From positions 1-42,852 of IMG/VR virus record IMGVR_UViG_3300032069_000020: a stretch of DNA of 42,852 nucleotides. The stretch is one strand, 5' to 3'. Every line of letters begins with the position of its first letter. Position 1 is the stretch's first letter. This document shows, piece after piece, positions 1 to 8,160 of this stretch. The position numbers and the translations under genes were made by a program. Source of the stretch: a virus. A model generated the notes under the pieces. The model searched no databases. It saw nothing but the letters and a program-made list of their open reading frames with translations, and was not told where the DNA came from.

Positions 1-287
1 CATAATCCAACAAAATGGAGAGCCAATTCATCCATTTTTTGCTTATGGAAAATCATTGGTAAGCAGAATGAAGGGTAATGCAGCTATTTATGATGAAATG
101 CTTAAAATGGCTGTATTGAAAACACAGAAATCGTTCTCTCCTTCTTGGCTCAATATGTCCGGGAAAGTTATTTCTAAGAGAGTATTTATGCCTGGAAAGA
201 TTACAGCAGGTCTGAAACCTGGAGATTTGGTGCCACTTCACCAGAAGGAAGTTGAAGGGGTAACACAATCAGAGCTGGCTATGATTC
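1..287 (+). repeat. Left terminal overlap (matches 42566-42852)
   Basis: Matches the right end over 287 bases with six differences at codon third positions (near 10, 13, 16, 135, 138 and 162), all synonymous in the portal frame. It means the contig closes as a circle, or that the genome is circularly permuted. Confidence 0.9.
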
Positions 288-1069
288 AGAGAGTTGAACA
301 AAACATAAAAGCTAAAAATCTTCAGCCATCCTTACCTCCTGGAATGCGTCCGACCCAAAGTGCTATGTTGATGCTCCAGCAGCAAGCATATTTAGCTATT
401 TCATTATTTGTTTTCGTTTGTTCACTTTTGGAGCAGAAATTAACTTGGGTCAGATTATTTAATTTGCTCAACAATTGGTTCAATCCCATTGATACCAAAC
501 TGGATGAGGCGAGACAAAAACTTATAAATCAATATAGAATTGTCGCTCAGGAAACAAATATAGAGGGTAAAGGTAAGGGAATCAGAATGGTTGTTCCATA
601 TAATAAAGAAACCACTCCAGTTACCCCACAGTCAATTTATGAGAACGAACAGCAATTACAGAAGAAATTCAATCGTCCTTATCAGATTATAGCCATTGAA
701 CCTGATGAATTAAAAGAAGCTAAGTATACCTGGGAAATAACAGTGGCACAAAGAGAAAAAAGAACTTCAGATACAGCCAAAGTTCTTTTCAGAGGGATGT
801 TAGCTGATTTGGGACAATTGGCACAAGTTCTTCCAATTAATTGGCAGCAGATTGGAGAGGAATTTGCTTTGGTTTGGGGTAAAGACCCATCAAAGATATT
901 TCAGCAAGGACAGCAGCAGCAAGGACAATTACAACAAGGACAATTACAGCAAAGACAACCACCACAGCAGCAAGGTGCTCAATTAGGAGCTAAACCTCCA
1001 GGACAGATAGCAGGAATGCCACAGCCAGAAAAAGGTCTTGCACAGACGATTTCAGCAGGGATGCAATAA
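2..1069 (+). CDS. Portal protein, C-terminal part (continues from 41595-42852)
   Basis: This is the 3' part of the portal gene. The frame is open from base 2, and bases 1-287 repeat the right end of the window, where the gene starts at 41595. Joined through the overlap, the protein is about 679 residues. The C-terminus is very rich in glutamine, with imperfect QQGQL-type repeats at about 900-980, which suggests a disordered tail. Assignment as portal rests on position directly after the large terminase and before scaffold and capsid genes, and on size. No short diagnostic motif is visible. An internal TTG at 56 is not a credible start. The stop overlaps the next start (TAATG). Confidence 0.7.
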   Translation: MIQQNGEPIHPFFAYGKSLVSRMKGNAAIYDEMLKMAVLKTQKSFSPSWLNMSGKVISKRVFMPGKITAGLKPGDLVPLHQKEVEGVTQSELAMIQRVEQNIKAKNLQPSLPPGMRPTQSAMLMLQQQAYLAISLFVFVCSLLEQKLTWVRLFNLLNNWFNPIDTKLDEARQKLINQYRIVAQETNIEGKGKGIRMVVPYNKETTPVTPQSIYENEQQLQKKFNRPYQIIAIEPDELKEAKYTWEITVAQREKRTSDTAKVLFRGMLADLGQLAQVLPINWQQIGEEFALVWGKDPSKIFQQGQQQQGQLQQGQLQQRQPPQQQGAQLGAKPPGQIAGMPQPEKGLAQTISAGMQ

Positions 1070-1422
1070 TGAAAATAAGATTTATCGCTTTAACAGGTAA
1101 GCGAGGATTTGATAAAAAAGAATTTGCTTTCAAATATGGTTCAAAGATTAAATTATTCTATATTGCCCTCTGGTTTTTTGCCATACAGATTTCATTTGGA
1201 AAAAGACCAATTGATGTTTATGAAGAGGTTAAATCAATTACAGAATCAATAACCAGAAAAATAAAAGAAGCAGCTGATAGAAAATGTCTTTACTGTGGAT
1301 TACCATTAATACAAACCGCTTTGAATCAAAAAATTGTTTTTCATAGAGAGTGTCGTAAAGCAGGTCGTAGGCAACAAAGAAAACAGGAAAAAGAACGAAG
1401 AAAAAATGCTCAAAAAACTTAG
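1069..1422 (+). CDS. Hypothetical protein with CxxC zinc-knuckle-like motif
   Basis: 117 residues, starting inside the portal stop (TAATG), so translation is probably coupled. The N-terminal half holds a hydrophobic stretch (about residues 28-42). A CLYCG motif near residue 74 with a downstream H-R-E-C could bind one zinc ion. The last 25 residues are extremely basic (RRQQRKQEKERRKNAQK). I do not recognise the family. Its place between portal and scaffold suggests a small head-assembly or nucleic-acid-binding protein, but that is inference. Confidence 0.6.
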   Translation: MKIRFIALTGKRGFDKKEFAFKYGSKIKLFYIALWFFAIQISFGKRPIDVYEEVKSITESITRKIKEAADRKCLYCGLPLIQTALNQKIVFHRECRKAGRRQQRKQEKERRKNAQKT

Positions 1423-1870
1423 ACAATTTTTTATAGATTTCTACGATTTGAAAGAATTGCTTGAAAACCAATTTGCGTTACAAAGTAATGTAGAAGTTAA
1501 GTTATTGAGACATTTACTTGGAAGCATAGATTTGTCAGATATTAAAGAGGAGGAGCTTGTTGGAGAGGATAGAACACAAATGCTTGGGAGAATTATTCTT
1601 GTTTATCCTGATTTAGAAAGAATGATTAAAAAGTTTATACGAGACCAAGAAACATTCGCTATGACAGAATCCAACGACCTTTCATTTCCGAGAGGAACTG
1701 TTAATGGGTTGAGTCTGATATTGGAGGAATTACAAGTTTTAAGAGATGAATATAAAGAATTAACCAAGCCAAAAGAAGAATTTGACGAACACAAAGTATT
1801 AGCTTCTTTATTGGAAGAAACTTCAAGAGTCGGAATAAAACCAGGAGAAACAAAAGGAGAAAATGAGTAA
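1406..1870 (+). CDS. Hypothetical protein between portal and scaffold
   Basis: About 154 residues from ATG 1406 (MLKKLRQFF...). The open frame extends upstream to 1334, but 1406 gives a short 17-base overlap with the preceding gene, typical of this genome. The protein is charged and predicted mostly helical, with no membrane segment. I recognise no domain. It ends at the TAA immediately before the AAAGGTCG octamer at 1871. Confidence 0.6.
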   Translation: MLKKLRQFFIDFYDLKELLENQFALQSNVEVKLLRHLLGSIDLSDIKEEELVGEDRTQMLGRIILVYPDLERMIKKFIRDQETFAMTESNDLSFPRGTVNGLSLILEELQVLRDEYKELTKPKEEFDEHKVLASLLEETSRVGIKPGETKGENE

Positions 1871-1877
1871 AAAGGTC

Positions 1878-1931
1878 GTGCTTAACAAAGAGTGTTCCCT
1901 TCGCGACTTGTGGGTTAACAAGCCGTAGCAC
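1878..1931 (+). other. Structured leader upstream of the scaffold-like gene
   Basis: The stretch is closed by GTGCT (1878-1882) pairing with AGCAC (1927-1931) and contains CTTGT (1907-1911) pairing with ACAAG (1918-1922). It lies between the stop at 1870 and the ATG at 1953. Similar closed leaders precede the capsid gene. A 21-codon ORF starting at 1863 also crosses it; I cannot tell whether that is translated. Confidence 0.4.
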
Positions 1932-1952
1932 AAAATAAAATAAGCACAAAAA

Positions 1953-2597
1953 ATGCCAAAAACATTATACGACGAAAATGGGAATGCCGTAGAGGCATAT
2001 CCCAAAGAGGAGCACGAAACTGAATTGGCTGCAAAGATAGAGGAGTTTAAAAAAGTTAATCCAGAGAATGTTGATATAATTGAACTTCAAGATAAATTAA
2101 AAGTGGCTGAAGAGGAAAAAGCTAAATTGGTTAAAGATTTGGAGGGTTTTAAGGAAACTGATAAGGGTAAAAATATGGCAGCATTGAGAATGAAAGCCGA
2201 AGGAGCAGAGAAAAAAGTTGATGAACTGAAAGAGAATATAATGAAAGAGCTTGGAACTTTGAAAACCGCCATTGAAGGTAAAGACTTAACTTCTACCTTT
2301 TTACAGCTGGCTGATGGAGATACAGAGATTGCCAAAAAAATTGAAGCTGAATATAAGGACATTGTTAGACCTGACGATGCTGAAGAAGTAAAAAAGCAGA
2401 AAATTCGGAAGGCATATCAATTGGCAGTCGGAGTGAAGTCTCCTGGAATATTGAATAGGATATTGGGTAGTGCTGGTGCTCCAAATCCGAATGCAGGTGC
2501 TGGAATAAAATCCTGGCCTCCAGAATTAGTCGGTCTGGGGAAGAAGATGGGATTAACAGAAGAAGATTTTAAGAATAAAAACTATGTCCCAAGATAA
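1953..2597 (+). CDS. Scaffold-like protein
   Basis: 214 residues, highly charged (Lys/Glu) with a long predicted coiled coil (about residues 20-95). The C-terminal part has a Gly/Pro/Ala-rich linker around residue 175 and ends in EEDFKNKNYVPR. This composition, and the position between portal and capsid genes, matches capsid scaffolding proteins of tailed phages. The assignment comes from architecture and synteny, not from a catalytic motif. It overlaps the next gene by 14 bases. Confidence 0.6.
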   Translation: MPKTLYDENGNAVEAYPKEEHETELAAKIEEFKKVNPENVDIIELQDKLKVAEEEKAKLVKDLEGFKETDKGKNMAALRMKAEGAEKKVDELKENIMKELGTLKTAIEGKDLTSTFLQLADGDTEIAKKIEAEYKDIVRPDDAEEVKKQKIRKAYQLAVGVKSPGILNRILGSAGAPNPNAGAGIKSWPPELVGLGKKMGLTEEDFKNKNYVPR

Positions 2598-3069
2598 TAA
2601 TAACGAAAAAAATAAAAATCCAGAAGAAGAAGCAAAAGTTGTTATCTCTAAAAAACAACTGACAGATATATTAAGGAAATTAGATAGATTGGAATCGTCA
2701 GCCGATAAAACAAGATTACAAGGGTATGATGAAAAAAATAAATTGCCAGAATTGCCGAGAGTTAAATTGAATGCTTACGAAGACCCGCAAACTGAAAAGC
2801 AATCTGTTATTGTTGCTTGGAGAATGGTTCAGGATGAAGTGTTTGTTGATACTTATGGTATCTGGCACGAGAAACAAACAGTGTTGTTCACTTTGGAAGA
2901 TGGTAGTGAAATTAAATTACCCTATGCAGATGTAGTCAGAAAAGTTAAAAAACAGGAAGCCGAACTCTTAAAAAATTCAAAAGATAATGAAACAGGTTAT
3001 GAGATTTTTGAATTGAGAAGATTGTCTGACGGAAAGGTCTATAATATAGATGCAAGATTCGTCAATTAA
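2584..3069 (+). CDS. Hypothetical head-region protein
   Basis: 161 residues. The N-terminus is disordered and Asn/Glu/Lys-rich (residues 1-20), followed by a short coiled-coil-like segment (KKQLTDILRKLDRLE). A beta-rich region from about 60 holds alternating hydrophobic strands (VLFTLEDGSEIKLPYADVV). It has a tail-fibre-trimerisation look but matches nothing I can name. It starts within the scaffold-like gene. Confidence 0.55.
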   Translation: MSQDNNNEKNKNPEEEAKVVISKKQLTDILRKLDRLESSADKTRLQGYDEKNKLPELPRVKLNAYEDPQTEKQSVIVAWRMVQDEVFVDTYGIWHEKQTVLFTLEDGSEIKLPYADVVRKVKKQEAELLKNSKDNETGYEIFELRRLSDGKVYNIDARFVN

Positions 3070-3070
3070 A

Positions 3071-3487
3071 ATGGAGAAACTATTTATAGGACCGAAAGAA
3101 ATAAAAGAAGTGAGTCCAATTTATTCTGAAGAGTATAATAATGCTCAAATTGAATTGGTTGATGTAACTTATGTGGATGGAACCAAAGAGAAAATGACAA
3201 AAGCAATGTATGATATTAGCACAACTGATAAAGTGAGTGACTGGACTAAATTATTACAGCAGAGAGGGTTGGTGATTATTAAAGAAATACTTGCTTTGTT
3301 ACTTCGGTGGGGGGTTAAAGTTGAAGAAGTTAATTTCTTTACCAATTCGGTAATTCAATCAATCAATCAATCAATTCAAACTGCAGAAAGTAAATTGTGG
3401 ACAAAAGATGTGCATACCATAAATCTTATGGACGTTGATAAAGTGTTGAAAACCAAGGTAACTTTAGACGATGTACTAAGAACTTGA
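3071..3487 (+). CDS. Hypothetical protein upstream of the decoration-like gene
   Basis: 138 residues from ATG 3071, one base after the preceding stop. The open frame extends to 3050, but that would overlap. The coding sequence contains an AATC tetranucleotide run near 3355-3375, encoding an Asn/Ser/Ile/Gln-rich stretch that could slip. No family is recognised. The stop lies just before the promoter at 3484. Confidence 0.55.
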   Translation: MEKLFIGPKEIKEVSPIYSEEYNNAQIELVDVTYVDGTKEKMTKAMYDISTTDKVSDWTKLLQQRGLVIIKEILALLLRWGVKVEEVNFFTNSVIQSINQSIQTAESKLWTKDVHTINLMDVDKVLKTKVTLDDVLRT

Positions 3488-3512
3488 TTTTTTAATTGAA
3501 ATGATATATAAT
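3484..3512 (+). promoter_or_regulatory. Sigma70-type promoter for the capsid genes
   Basis: TTGATT at 3484-3489, a 17-base spacer and TATAAT at 3507-3512. The same -35/-10 pair recurs at 22865, 23688, 24777, 34829 and 39296. This copy has no DnaA-box-like sequence upstream. It should start RNA near 3519, giving a leader of about 185 bases with several hairpins before the gene at 3704. Confidence 0.75.
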
Positions 3513-3529
3513 TACTAAGTACTAAGTAC

Positions 3530-3577
3530 CTCCCAGATGAAAGGCGTTAAAGAAGAGTTCAATTCTCTTCCTGGGAG
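3530..3577 (+). other. tRNA-like acceptor/T-arm minihelix in the capsid leader
   Basis: CTCCCAG (3530-3536) pairs with CTGGGAG (3571-3577). Between them GAAGAG (3552-3557) pairs with CTCTTC (3565-3570) across the loop TTCAATT. G-TTCAATT-C is a canonical tRNA T-loop. The D and anticodon arms are absent, replaced by 15 bases, so this is not a tRNA gene. Two more hairpins follow: CGGAG/CTCCG near 3585-3600 and a 10-bp ACTTATTATT/AATAATAAGT stem near 3655-3684. Role unknown; a 5' mRNA stabiliser or regulator is plausible. Confidence 0.45.
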
Positions 3578-3703
3578 CAATCACGGAGAGATAACTCCGG
3601 GTTAACAAAAAACACTACTCTCGCCGTCTTGCGTTATAGACAGTAGACAGAAAAACTTATTATTTGTAGTCGGAATAATAAGTAAATTCAAGTATATACA
3701 GGA

Positions 3704-4126
3704 ATGACAATAAAAAGATTAGCAGGAAAGACAAAGATAATGTACTTCCTCAATGCCACGAGTACTGCTTTTTCGGCAGACTCCTTTGTTACTTTTGATG
3801 GCTCTGGGGCTATCACTCCAGCCACTTCAAGTTCAACGAAGATTCTGGGAGTATATCGTGGAGCCGCTATTACGTCTGCTTCAGCTGCTTATACTACTGC
3901 AGCTTGGCAGCCTGTAGAGGTTCCTGTTGAGAAATATGTTGAATGGGAATGCACGTGTACTGGAGGTGCTACCAACAAAGTTGGTGTGAGTGTTGATTTG
4001 ACAGATGCCAGCACCGTTGCCGTTGGAAGCTCTACACATCACGTCGTTACTGTTTCAAAATATATTTCTTCAACGAAAGTAGGAGTGTTCATTAACGCTC
4101 CGTGGGATGCAGTTGCTGGTGCTTAG
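3704..4126 (+). CDS. Capsid decoration-like protein
   Basis: 140 residues, Ala/Thr/Ser/Val-rich and predicted all-beta. It has the look of small head-decoration proteins encoded just before major capsid genes (residues FDGSGAITPATSSSTKILGVYRG and VGVFINAP near the end). It is the first gene after promoter 3484 and is preceded by a structured leader. The ATG at 3704 has no Shine-Dalgarno sequence. The role is inferred from fold-like composition and position. Confidence 0.6.
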   Translation: MTIKRLAGKTKIMYFLNATSTAFSADSFVTFDGSGAITPATSSSTKILGVYRGAAITSASAAYTTAAWQPVEVPVEKYVEWECTCTGGATNKVGVSVDLTDASTVAVGSSTHHVVTVSKYISSTKVGVFINAPWDAVAGA

Positions 4127-4152
4127 TCCACACTTTAGCAATATATAAACTG

Positions 4153-4217
4153 TGTTTAATCCACGAGGAAAAGTTAACTGGTAAACAATCACTCAGTTAG
4201 CCGTTAGAGATTAAACA
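4153..4217 (+). other. Closed stem-loop leader before the capsid gene
   Basis: TGTTTAATC (4153-4161) is the exact complement of GATTAAACA (4209-4217). Within the loop TAACTG (4175-4180) pairs with CAGTTA (4194-4199). The outer stem ends 16 bases before the capsid ATG, so it may present or insulate the start region. No U-tract follows, so it is not a normal terminator. Confidence 0.5.
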
Positions 4218-4233
4218 AAAAAAATAAACCAAG

Positions 4234-5244
4234 ATGGAATTAAATACAGTCTCCTTAGCAGATTTCGTGCAATTGGCGGATGTTATTTTTGAGAAAGCGA
4301 AACAGTCGTTAGCTCAAGAAGCACTGACCTCTGGAATGTTTGTCGTTGACCACATTCCAATGAACTCAGGAAACACTCGTCAATACAGCGAAGTTGACCT
4401 GAACGAATATGCTGCCTATAAAGGAGAAGGTGCACAATCATCTCGTGCAAAAGTTCAGGAAGGTTATACAAAAGTTATCACCAGTTACAGGGTAGCTCTG
4501 GATATTGGTATAACCTATGAGATGAGAACGCAAAATAAATATCCAGAGGTTGTCCGACGCTTAACCAATTTGTCTGGGACAGCAATAAATAGAAGAGAAT
4601 TAGATTTGAGCCATCGTATTACATTCGGTACAGCTACAACTTACACTGATATGGATGGTAGAACGACTGACTTAACTCTTGGCGATACTCTTCAACTGTT
4701 CTATACAGCTCACACTTTGAAGGGTAGTTCAACCACTTATAGAAATAGATTGGCGAACAATCCTCAATTTTCACGTGGAGCATTGGAAGTGATGGAGCAA
4801 CAGGCAGTCAATAATACTTTGAACCAGTTTGGTGAGAAAGTTGTGATACCCTTTGATATTCTTTGGACGACAGATGACCCGAATACAATTAATACAGTCC
4901 GAGAATTTTTGAAGAGCACAGCTTCTCCAGAGCCCGGAGTCAATCAAGGTGTTGTGAATGTCTATAAGGGGAAATATAAACACGTTATTCTTCCTCGGGT
5001 TGCTACGACAGCCGTAGGAGCACCAGATTCTACAAAAACAAAGTACTGGGGTCTCGCTTCATCAATATTCTCTACAGCCCACTTGGCTGTTTGGGAGGAA
5101 CCACACTTAAAAGTTCCTGCCAATTTGAATGCTGGTGAAGAGTTTTCTACAGACGACTGGAACTTTGGTGTTAGAGCTGGATACGGAATTGCGATTGTTA
5201 CCGGAGTTTGGATTCATTTCAGCTCTGGTGATGGAGCAGCTTAG
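4234..5244 (+). CDS. Major capsid protein (HK97-like fold, Mu gpT-like)
   Basis: 336 residues. Placement after terminase, portal, scaffold and decoration genes, the length, and the pattern of a helical N-terminus followed by mixed alpha/beta domains fit an HK97-fold shell protein. The segment around residues 145-190 (DTLQLFYTAHTLKGSSTTYRNR) resembles the phage Mu gpT region with 'F.TAH'. The C-terminus WNFGVRAGYGIAIVTG is typical of the capsid P-domain end. The ATG at 4234 follows an A-rich leader without a Shine-Dalgarno site. A strong hairpin follows the stop. Confidence 0.85.
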   Translation: MELNTVSLADFVQLADVIFEKAKQSLAQEALTSGMFVVDHIPMNSGNTRQYSEVDLNEYAAYKGEGAQSSRAKVQEGYTKVITSYRVALDIGITYEMRTQNKYPEVVRRLTNLSGTAINRRELDLSHRITFGTATTYTDMDGRTTDLTLGDTLQLFYTAHTLKGSSTTYRNRLANNPQFSRGALEVMEQQAVNNTLNQFGEKVVIPFDILWTTDDPNTINTVREFLKSTASPEPGVNQGVVNVYKGKYKHVILPRVATTAVGAPDSTKTKYWGLASSIFSTAHLAVWEEPHLKVPANLNAGEEFSTDDWNFGVRAGYGIAIVTGVWIHFSSGDGAA

Positions 5245-5254
5245 TCGGTTCTTA

Positions 5255-5279
5255 GGAAAGGTGCTTGAGACACCTTTCC
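5255..5279 (+). other. Intergenic hairpin with CUUGAGA heptaloop (copy 1)
   Basis: GGAAAGGTG (5255-5263) pairs perfectly with CACCTTTCC (5271-5279), leaving the loop CTTGAGA (5264-5270). There is no U-tract, so it is not a standard terminator. The same seven-base loop sits on unrelated stems at 6382-6414 and 26870-26894. It lies 10 bases after the capsid gene; a processing or stability element that raises capsid mRNA is a reasonable guess. Confidence 0.65.
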
Positions 5280-5364
5280 AATAGAGCTAAATAAGCTCTC
5301 TGTTAAATGGCAGTAACCATAAAAAAGGTCGGTTGAAAATAATCAACTAAAAAAATAATAAAAT

Positions 5365-6366
5365 ATGAGAGAAAATCAATTAACTCGTTATGGAGCTATT
5401 GCGAAGACGCTTCCATACACAACAGGTAAAGTTTTTATCGTCAAGCAGTCCACTGACACTGATTATAAGAACTTTCAGGTATCATTTCCTCCCGATGGAG
5501 ATGGAGTTCAAAGAGTCTATACCACGATTCAAGATGCTGTAACAGCGGCATATAATAATTCTCCAGTCGGAGCTGTTATTCTTGTTTTTCCTGGACAAAT
5601 GGCAGCAGGTGCAACTGACCCAACCAGTTATTCTGAAACAATTATAATTCCAGCTGGAATGTCTAATTTGTCTATTATTGGAGTTCAAGATAATAGAACA
5701 CAGGGAGGACTTCCACAGATAACCAAAGGTTCTGGTGCAGTAGCATTGTTAACAGTTAGGTCTCCTGGAACTCTAATTAAGAATCTTTGCTTCAATGGTT
5801 ATGGTTCTACTGGAGGTGGCATTTTACTTGACGATGATGCTTCTACCAAATCAGCATTTGGAACAGCCATTGTAAATTGCTTCTTTAAGAATTGTGTGGG
5901 TTCTACAGCGACAGATGCCGCTACTGGTGGAGCAATCCAATGGGCTTCTACTGGTGGAGCCTGGCAGGTGCTTATCAAGGGCAATAGATTCTATAAAAAT
6001 GTTGGAGATATTGTTTTGGAGGGGACGAGTGTTTCTGTTCCACAAGATGTTGTGATTGAAGACAATGTATTTTCCGGACCAGCTGCAAATGTTGATTGTA
6101 ATCTTTATCTTGCAGGAGGGTCTGGAATGAACGGGGTGATTATCAGAAATAATACATTTACCGCTTTTCCTGCAATTGTTGATGGAACCAATGTTACCTT
6201 TATTGTTGCTACTGGATGTATTGGAATTTTAGATGGAAATCGTTTTGCTTCAAATGGTAAAACATTCGGAGCCGCTGGTGATGTTTTAATCCCCACTACA
6301 ATACTCATTGCAGCTAACTACCAAGAGAAATCTACAAGTGGTAGTGGTGAGATATTCAGAACATAA
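5365..6366 (+). CDS. Right-handed beta-helix virion protein
   Basis: 333 residues. The middle (about 60-290) has the repeated short-strand pattern of pectate-lyase-like beta-helices (IIIPAGMSNLSIIGV, VLIKGNRFYKN, VVIEDNVFSG, GVIIRNNTFT), each turn ending in N-x-F. Such folds form phage spikes or decoration proteins that touch host polysaccharide. No catalytic residues can be assigned. It follows the capsid gene after a 120-base gap containing three hairpins and one AAAGGTCG octamer. It could be a tail spike or a capsid-surface fibre. Confidence 0.65.
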   Translation: MRENQLTRYGAIAKTLPYTTGKVFIVKQSTDTDYKNFQVSFPPDGDGVQRVYTTIQDAVTAAYNNSPVGAVILVFPGQMAAGATDPTSYSETIIIPAGMSNLSIIGVQDNRTQGGLPQITKGSGAVALLTVRSPGTLIKNLCFNGYGSTGGGILLDDDASTKSAFGTAIVNCFFKNCVGSTATDAATGGAIQWASTGGAWQVLIKGNRFYKNVGDIVLEGTSVSVPQDVVIEDNVFSGPAANVDCNLYLAGGSGMNGVIIRNNTFTAFPAIVDGTNVTFIVATGCIGILDGNRFASNGKTFGAAGDVLIPTTILIAANYQEKSTSGSGEIFRT

Positions 6367-6381
6367 TAGTAATTGTGTTCA

Positions 6382-6414
6382 TACTCAGTTCTTACTTGAG
6401 ATGAGAACTGAGAT
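6382..6414 (+). other. Intergenic hairpin with CUUGAGA heptaloop (copy 2)
   Basis: CTCAGTTCT (6384-6392) pairs with AGAACTGAG (6404-6412). The inner T93/G03 wobble and A94/T02 pair leave exactly CTTGAGA (6395-6401) as the loop. The stem sequence is unrelated to the copies at 5255 and 26870. It sits between the beta-helix gene and the next ORF. Confidence 0.6.
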
Positions 6415-6455
6415 ATGAATAGAAAAATCAAGGTCGGATATAAATAAAAAAAACA

Positions 6456-6845
6456 ATGATGAGAAAAACACTATTAACAGTTGGAGTGGCAACTCTTATT
6501 ACAGCAGGAGTGGTATATGGAGTAGGACTTTTGGCTCCATCTTCAAATCAGACTTCATACTTCAATTATTCTTACATTGATACCAATAATAGCACAACTT
6601 CTTTGAAGACAACTTCTGGAATATTGTATGCTTTGACAATTGATACTCCCGCCACTTCTTCTGTTTTAACATTATATGATAGTACTTCAACTTCTGCGGC
6701 TGGAACAGTTATTGCGAAAGTAACATTACCAGCTACTCTCTTACAGCAAGGACCATATACAGCTATATTTGATGTATATTTCAAAAATGGTCTTGTTATT
6801 CAGCAAACAGGGAATACAAGCACATTAACTGTTAGTTTTTATTAA
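6456..6845 (+). CDS. Signal-anchored small virion protein
   Basis: 129 residues with an N-terminal hydrophobic helix after a basic start (MMRKTLLTVGVATLITAGVV), so a signal peptide or membrane anchor, then a Thr/Ser-rich beta domain. The second Met (6459) could also start the gene. It lies in the fibre/spike region. An AAGGTCGG motif lies about 26 bases before the ATG and an AAAGGTCG octamer directly follows the stop. No family recognised. Confidence 0.55.
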   Translation: MMRKTLLTVGVATLITAGVVYGVGLLAPSSNQTSYFNYSYIDTNNSTTSLKTTSGILYALTIDTPATSSVLTLYDSTSTSAAGTVIAKVTLPATLLQQGPYTAIFDVYFKNGLVIQQTGNTSTLTVSFY

Positions 6846-6872
6846 AAAAGGTCGGTAAGATTATAAAATAAA

Positions 6873-7463
6873 ATGAATTTACTTGAATACGACGAAAGAG
6901 ACGGATACATTTATGATGTTGTCATAAAGCAATTTGATACTAATTTTTTTAAACAGATTTCAGGAACGACAACTGTAGCATCTAATAAACTGAGATTTAC
7001 CAGTGCATCAGCAGCTTCTTATTTACTTCACGAGTATTGCCAAAGAGCCACATTCAAAATAAATGTTCCGGTGAAACCTACAGCTGGAGATTCAAGACGT
7101 TGGGGATTCTATTCTCCAGCGGCATCGGCAACACAAGGTGGTATTTTCTTTGATATTACTGGTGATGTTTTCAGTGTGGTTGTAATTGATGATGCTGGAA
7201 CATCCACTTCAAAGACATTGACTTGGACTGATGCCACTTTTTCTGCACACGATATACTCTTTGAGATAGAATGGGAGCCATCAATTGTCAGAGTATATGT
7301 GAATGGAAGCATTGTTGCCACCTTCGCTCCGACCCAATCTGCTGATAATGTTACAGTTTCCAATATTCCTTCATTACCATTACCGATTTATATCAATAAT
7401 GGTAATGCCGACAATATGGATGTCTCTTACTTCCTTGTCCGGAAGGCTGCAGGTGTGGTATAA
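6873..7463 (+). CDS. Lectin-like (jelly-roll) virion protein
   Basis: 196 residues. The central part (about 45-175) has the strand order and motifs of concanavalin A-like lectin/glucanase domains: RRWGFYSP, GGIFFDITGDVFSVVV, then HDILFEIEWEPSIVRVYVNGSIVATF, the last resembling the common 'W....V..YVNG' strand. It probably binds a surface glycan as part of the virion. This is assignment by pattern, not a verified match. Confidence 0.55.
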   Translation: MNLLEYDERDGYIYDVVIKQFDTNFFKQISGTTTVASNKLRFTSASAASYLLHEYCQRATFKINVPVKPTAGDSRRWGFYSPAASATQGGIFFDITGDVFSVVVIDDAGTSTSKTLTWTDATFSAHDILFEIEWEPSIVRVYVNGSIVATFAPTQSADNVTVSNIPSLPLPIYINNGNADNMDVSYFLVRKAAGVV

Positions 7464-7465
7464 AG

Positions 7466-8158
7466 ATGGTTTTATCATTATTCAATTATCAGAAGTTACT
7501 TATACAGACAAAAGCCGATTATATTGAATTGGAAAAGGATGTTGAAAGCAGAAAGTCACAAAGGGATGCTATTCTTGGGGAATTATCAGTTTTACAGACC
7601 CAAAAAGGGATTGCAATTTATGATATAAATACAATTTTGGATGAGAAAAAAAGGAAGAAATCCGAAATTCTATTACTTGAAAATCATATATCTGACCTGA
7701 ATAATTCTCTGGCATTAAAAGAAGTTAAACTAAAAGAAATTGATAAGGAATATGGAGATAAAATTAATCTTTATACTGAAAAGACAAAATTATTGGAGAC
7801 AAAAATTGACCAATTAACAAAACTTATAGAAGTGAAATCCGACCAATTAAAAGTTTATGAAGGTCTGGAAATTAAATTAAATGAAAAATCCAAGGAAGTT
7901 ATGGAACACGAAGATAAGGTTGGTTCTCTTAAGAAAGAAATTGATTCATTAATAAAAACCATAGAAGAGCAAAAACAAGGTCTTGAAAAAGAGAAAAAGG
8001 TCGTTCAAGATTTAATTGGAACAAATGGTAGTATTTTGGCGAATATAGAAAAAGAGAAACACAATTTAGAGATTTATGTTCGTAGACTTCAGAGATATTA
8101 CGACGAGACGGGGATACGATTACAAATACTGCCAACATTCAATCTAACAAAAGAATAA
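7466..8158 (+). CDS. Long coiled-coil protein
   Basis: 230 residues. Nearly all of residues 15-205 are heptad-rich and charged (Lys/Glu/Leu), predicting a continuous coiled coil. It starts two bases after the preceding stop. The C-terminus (YVRRLQRYYDETGIRLQ) may be a small capping domain. It could be a fibre shaft or an assembly chaperone for the neighbouring spike proteins. One AAAGGTCG octamer lies inside the gene (7996). Confidence 0.6.
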   Translation: MVLSLFNYQKLLIQTKADYIELEKDVESRKSQRDAILGELSVLQTQKGIAIYDINTILDEKKRKKSEILLLENHISDLNNSLALKEVKLKEIDKEYGDKINLYTEKTKLLETKIDQLTKLIEVKSDQLKVYEGLEIKLNEKSKEVMEHEDKVGSLKKEIDSLIKTIEEQKQGLEKEKKVVQDLIGTNGSILANIEKEKHNLEIYVRRLQRYYDETGIRLQILPTFNLTKE

Positions 8159-8160
8159 AA

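Noticed and set aside
53-268. Minus-strand ORF over the portal start
   Set aside because: It lies antisense to the portal gene, which is in frame with the right-end copy; no - strand promoter or homologous motif seen. The same applies to all other - strand ORFs I checked.
3353-3380. AATC microsatellite as phase-variation switch
   Set aside because: It is short and in frame of a gene of unknown role; changes of one unit would shift the frame near the middle of the gene. Too weak alone.
3530-3600. Full tRNA gene
   Set aside because: Only acceptor and T-arm stems are present; there is no D arm or anticodon arm.
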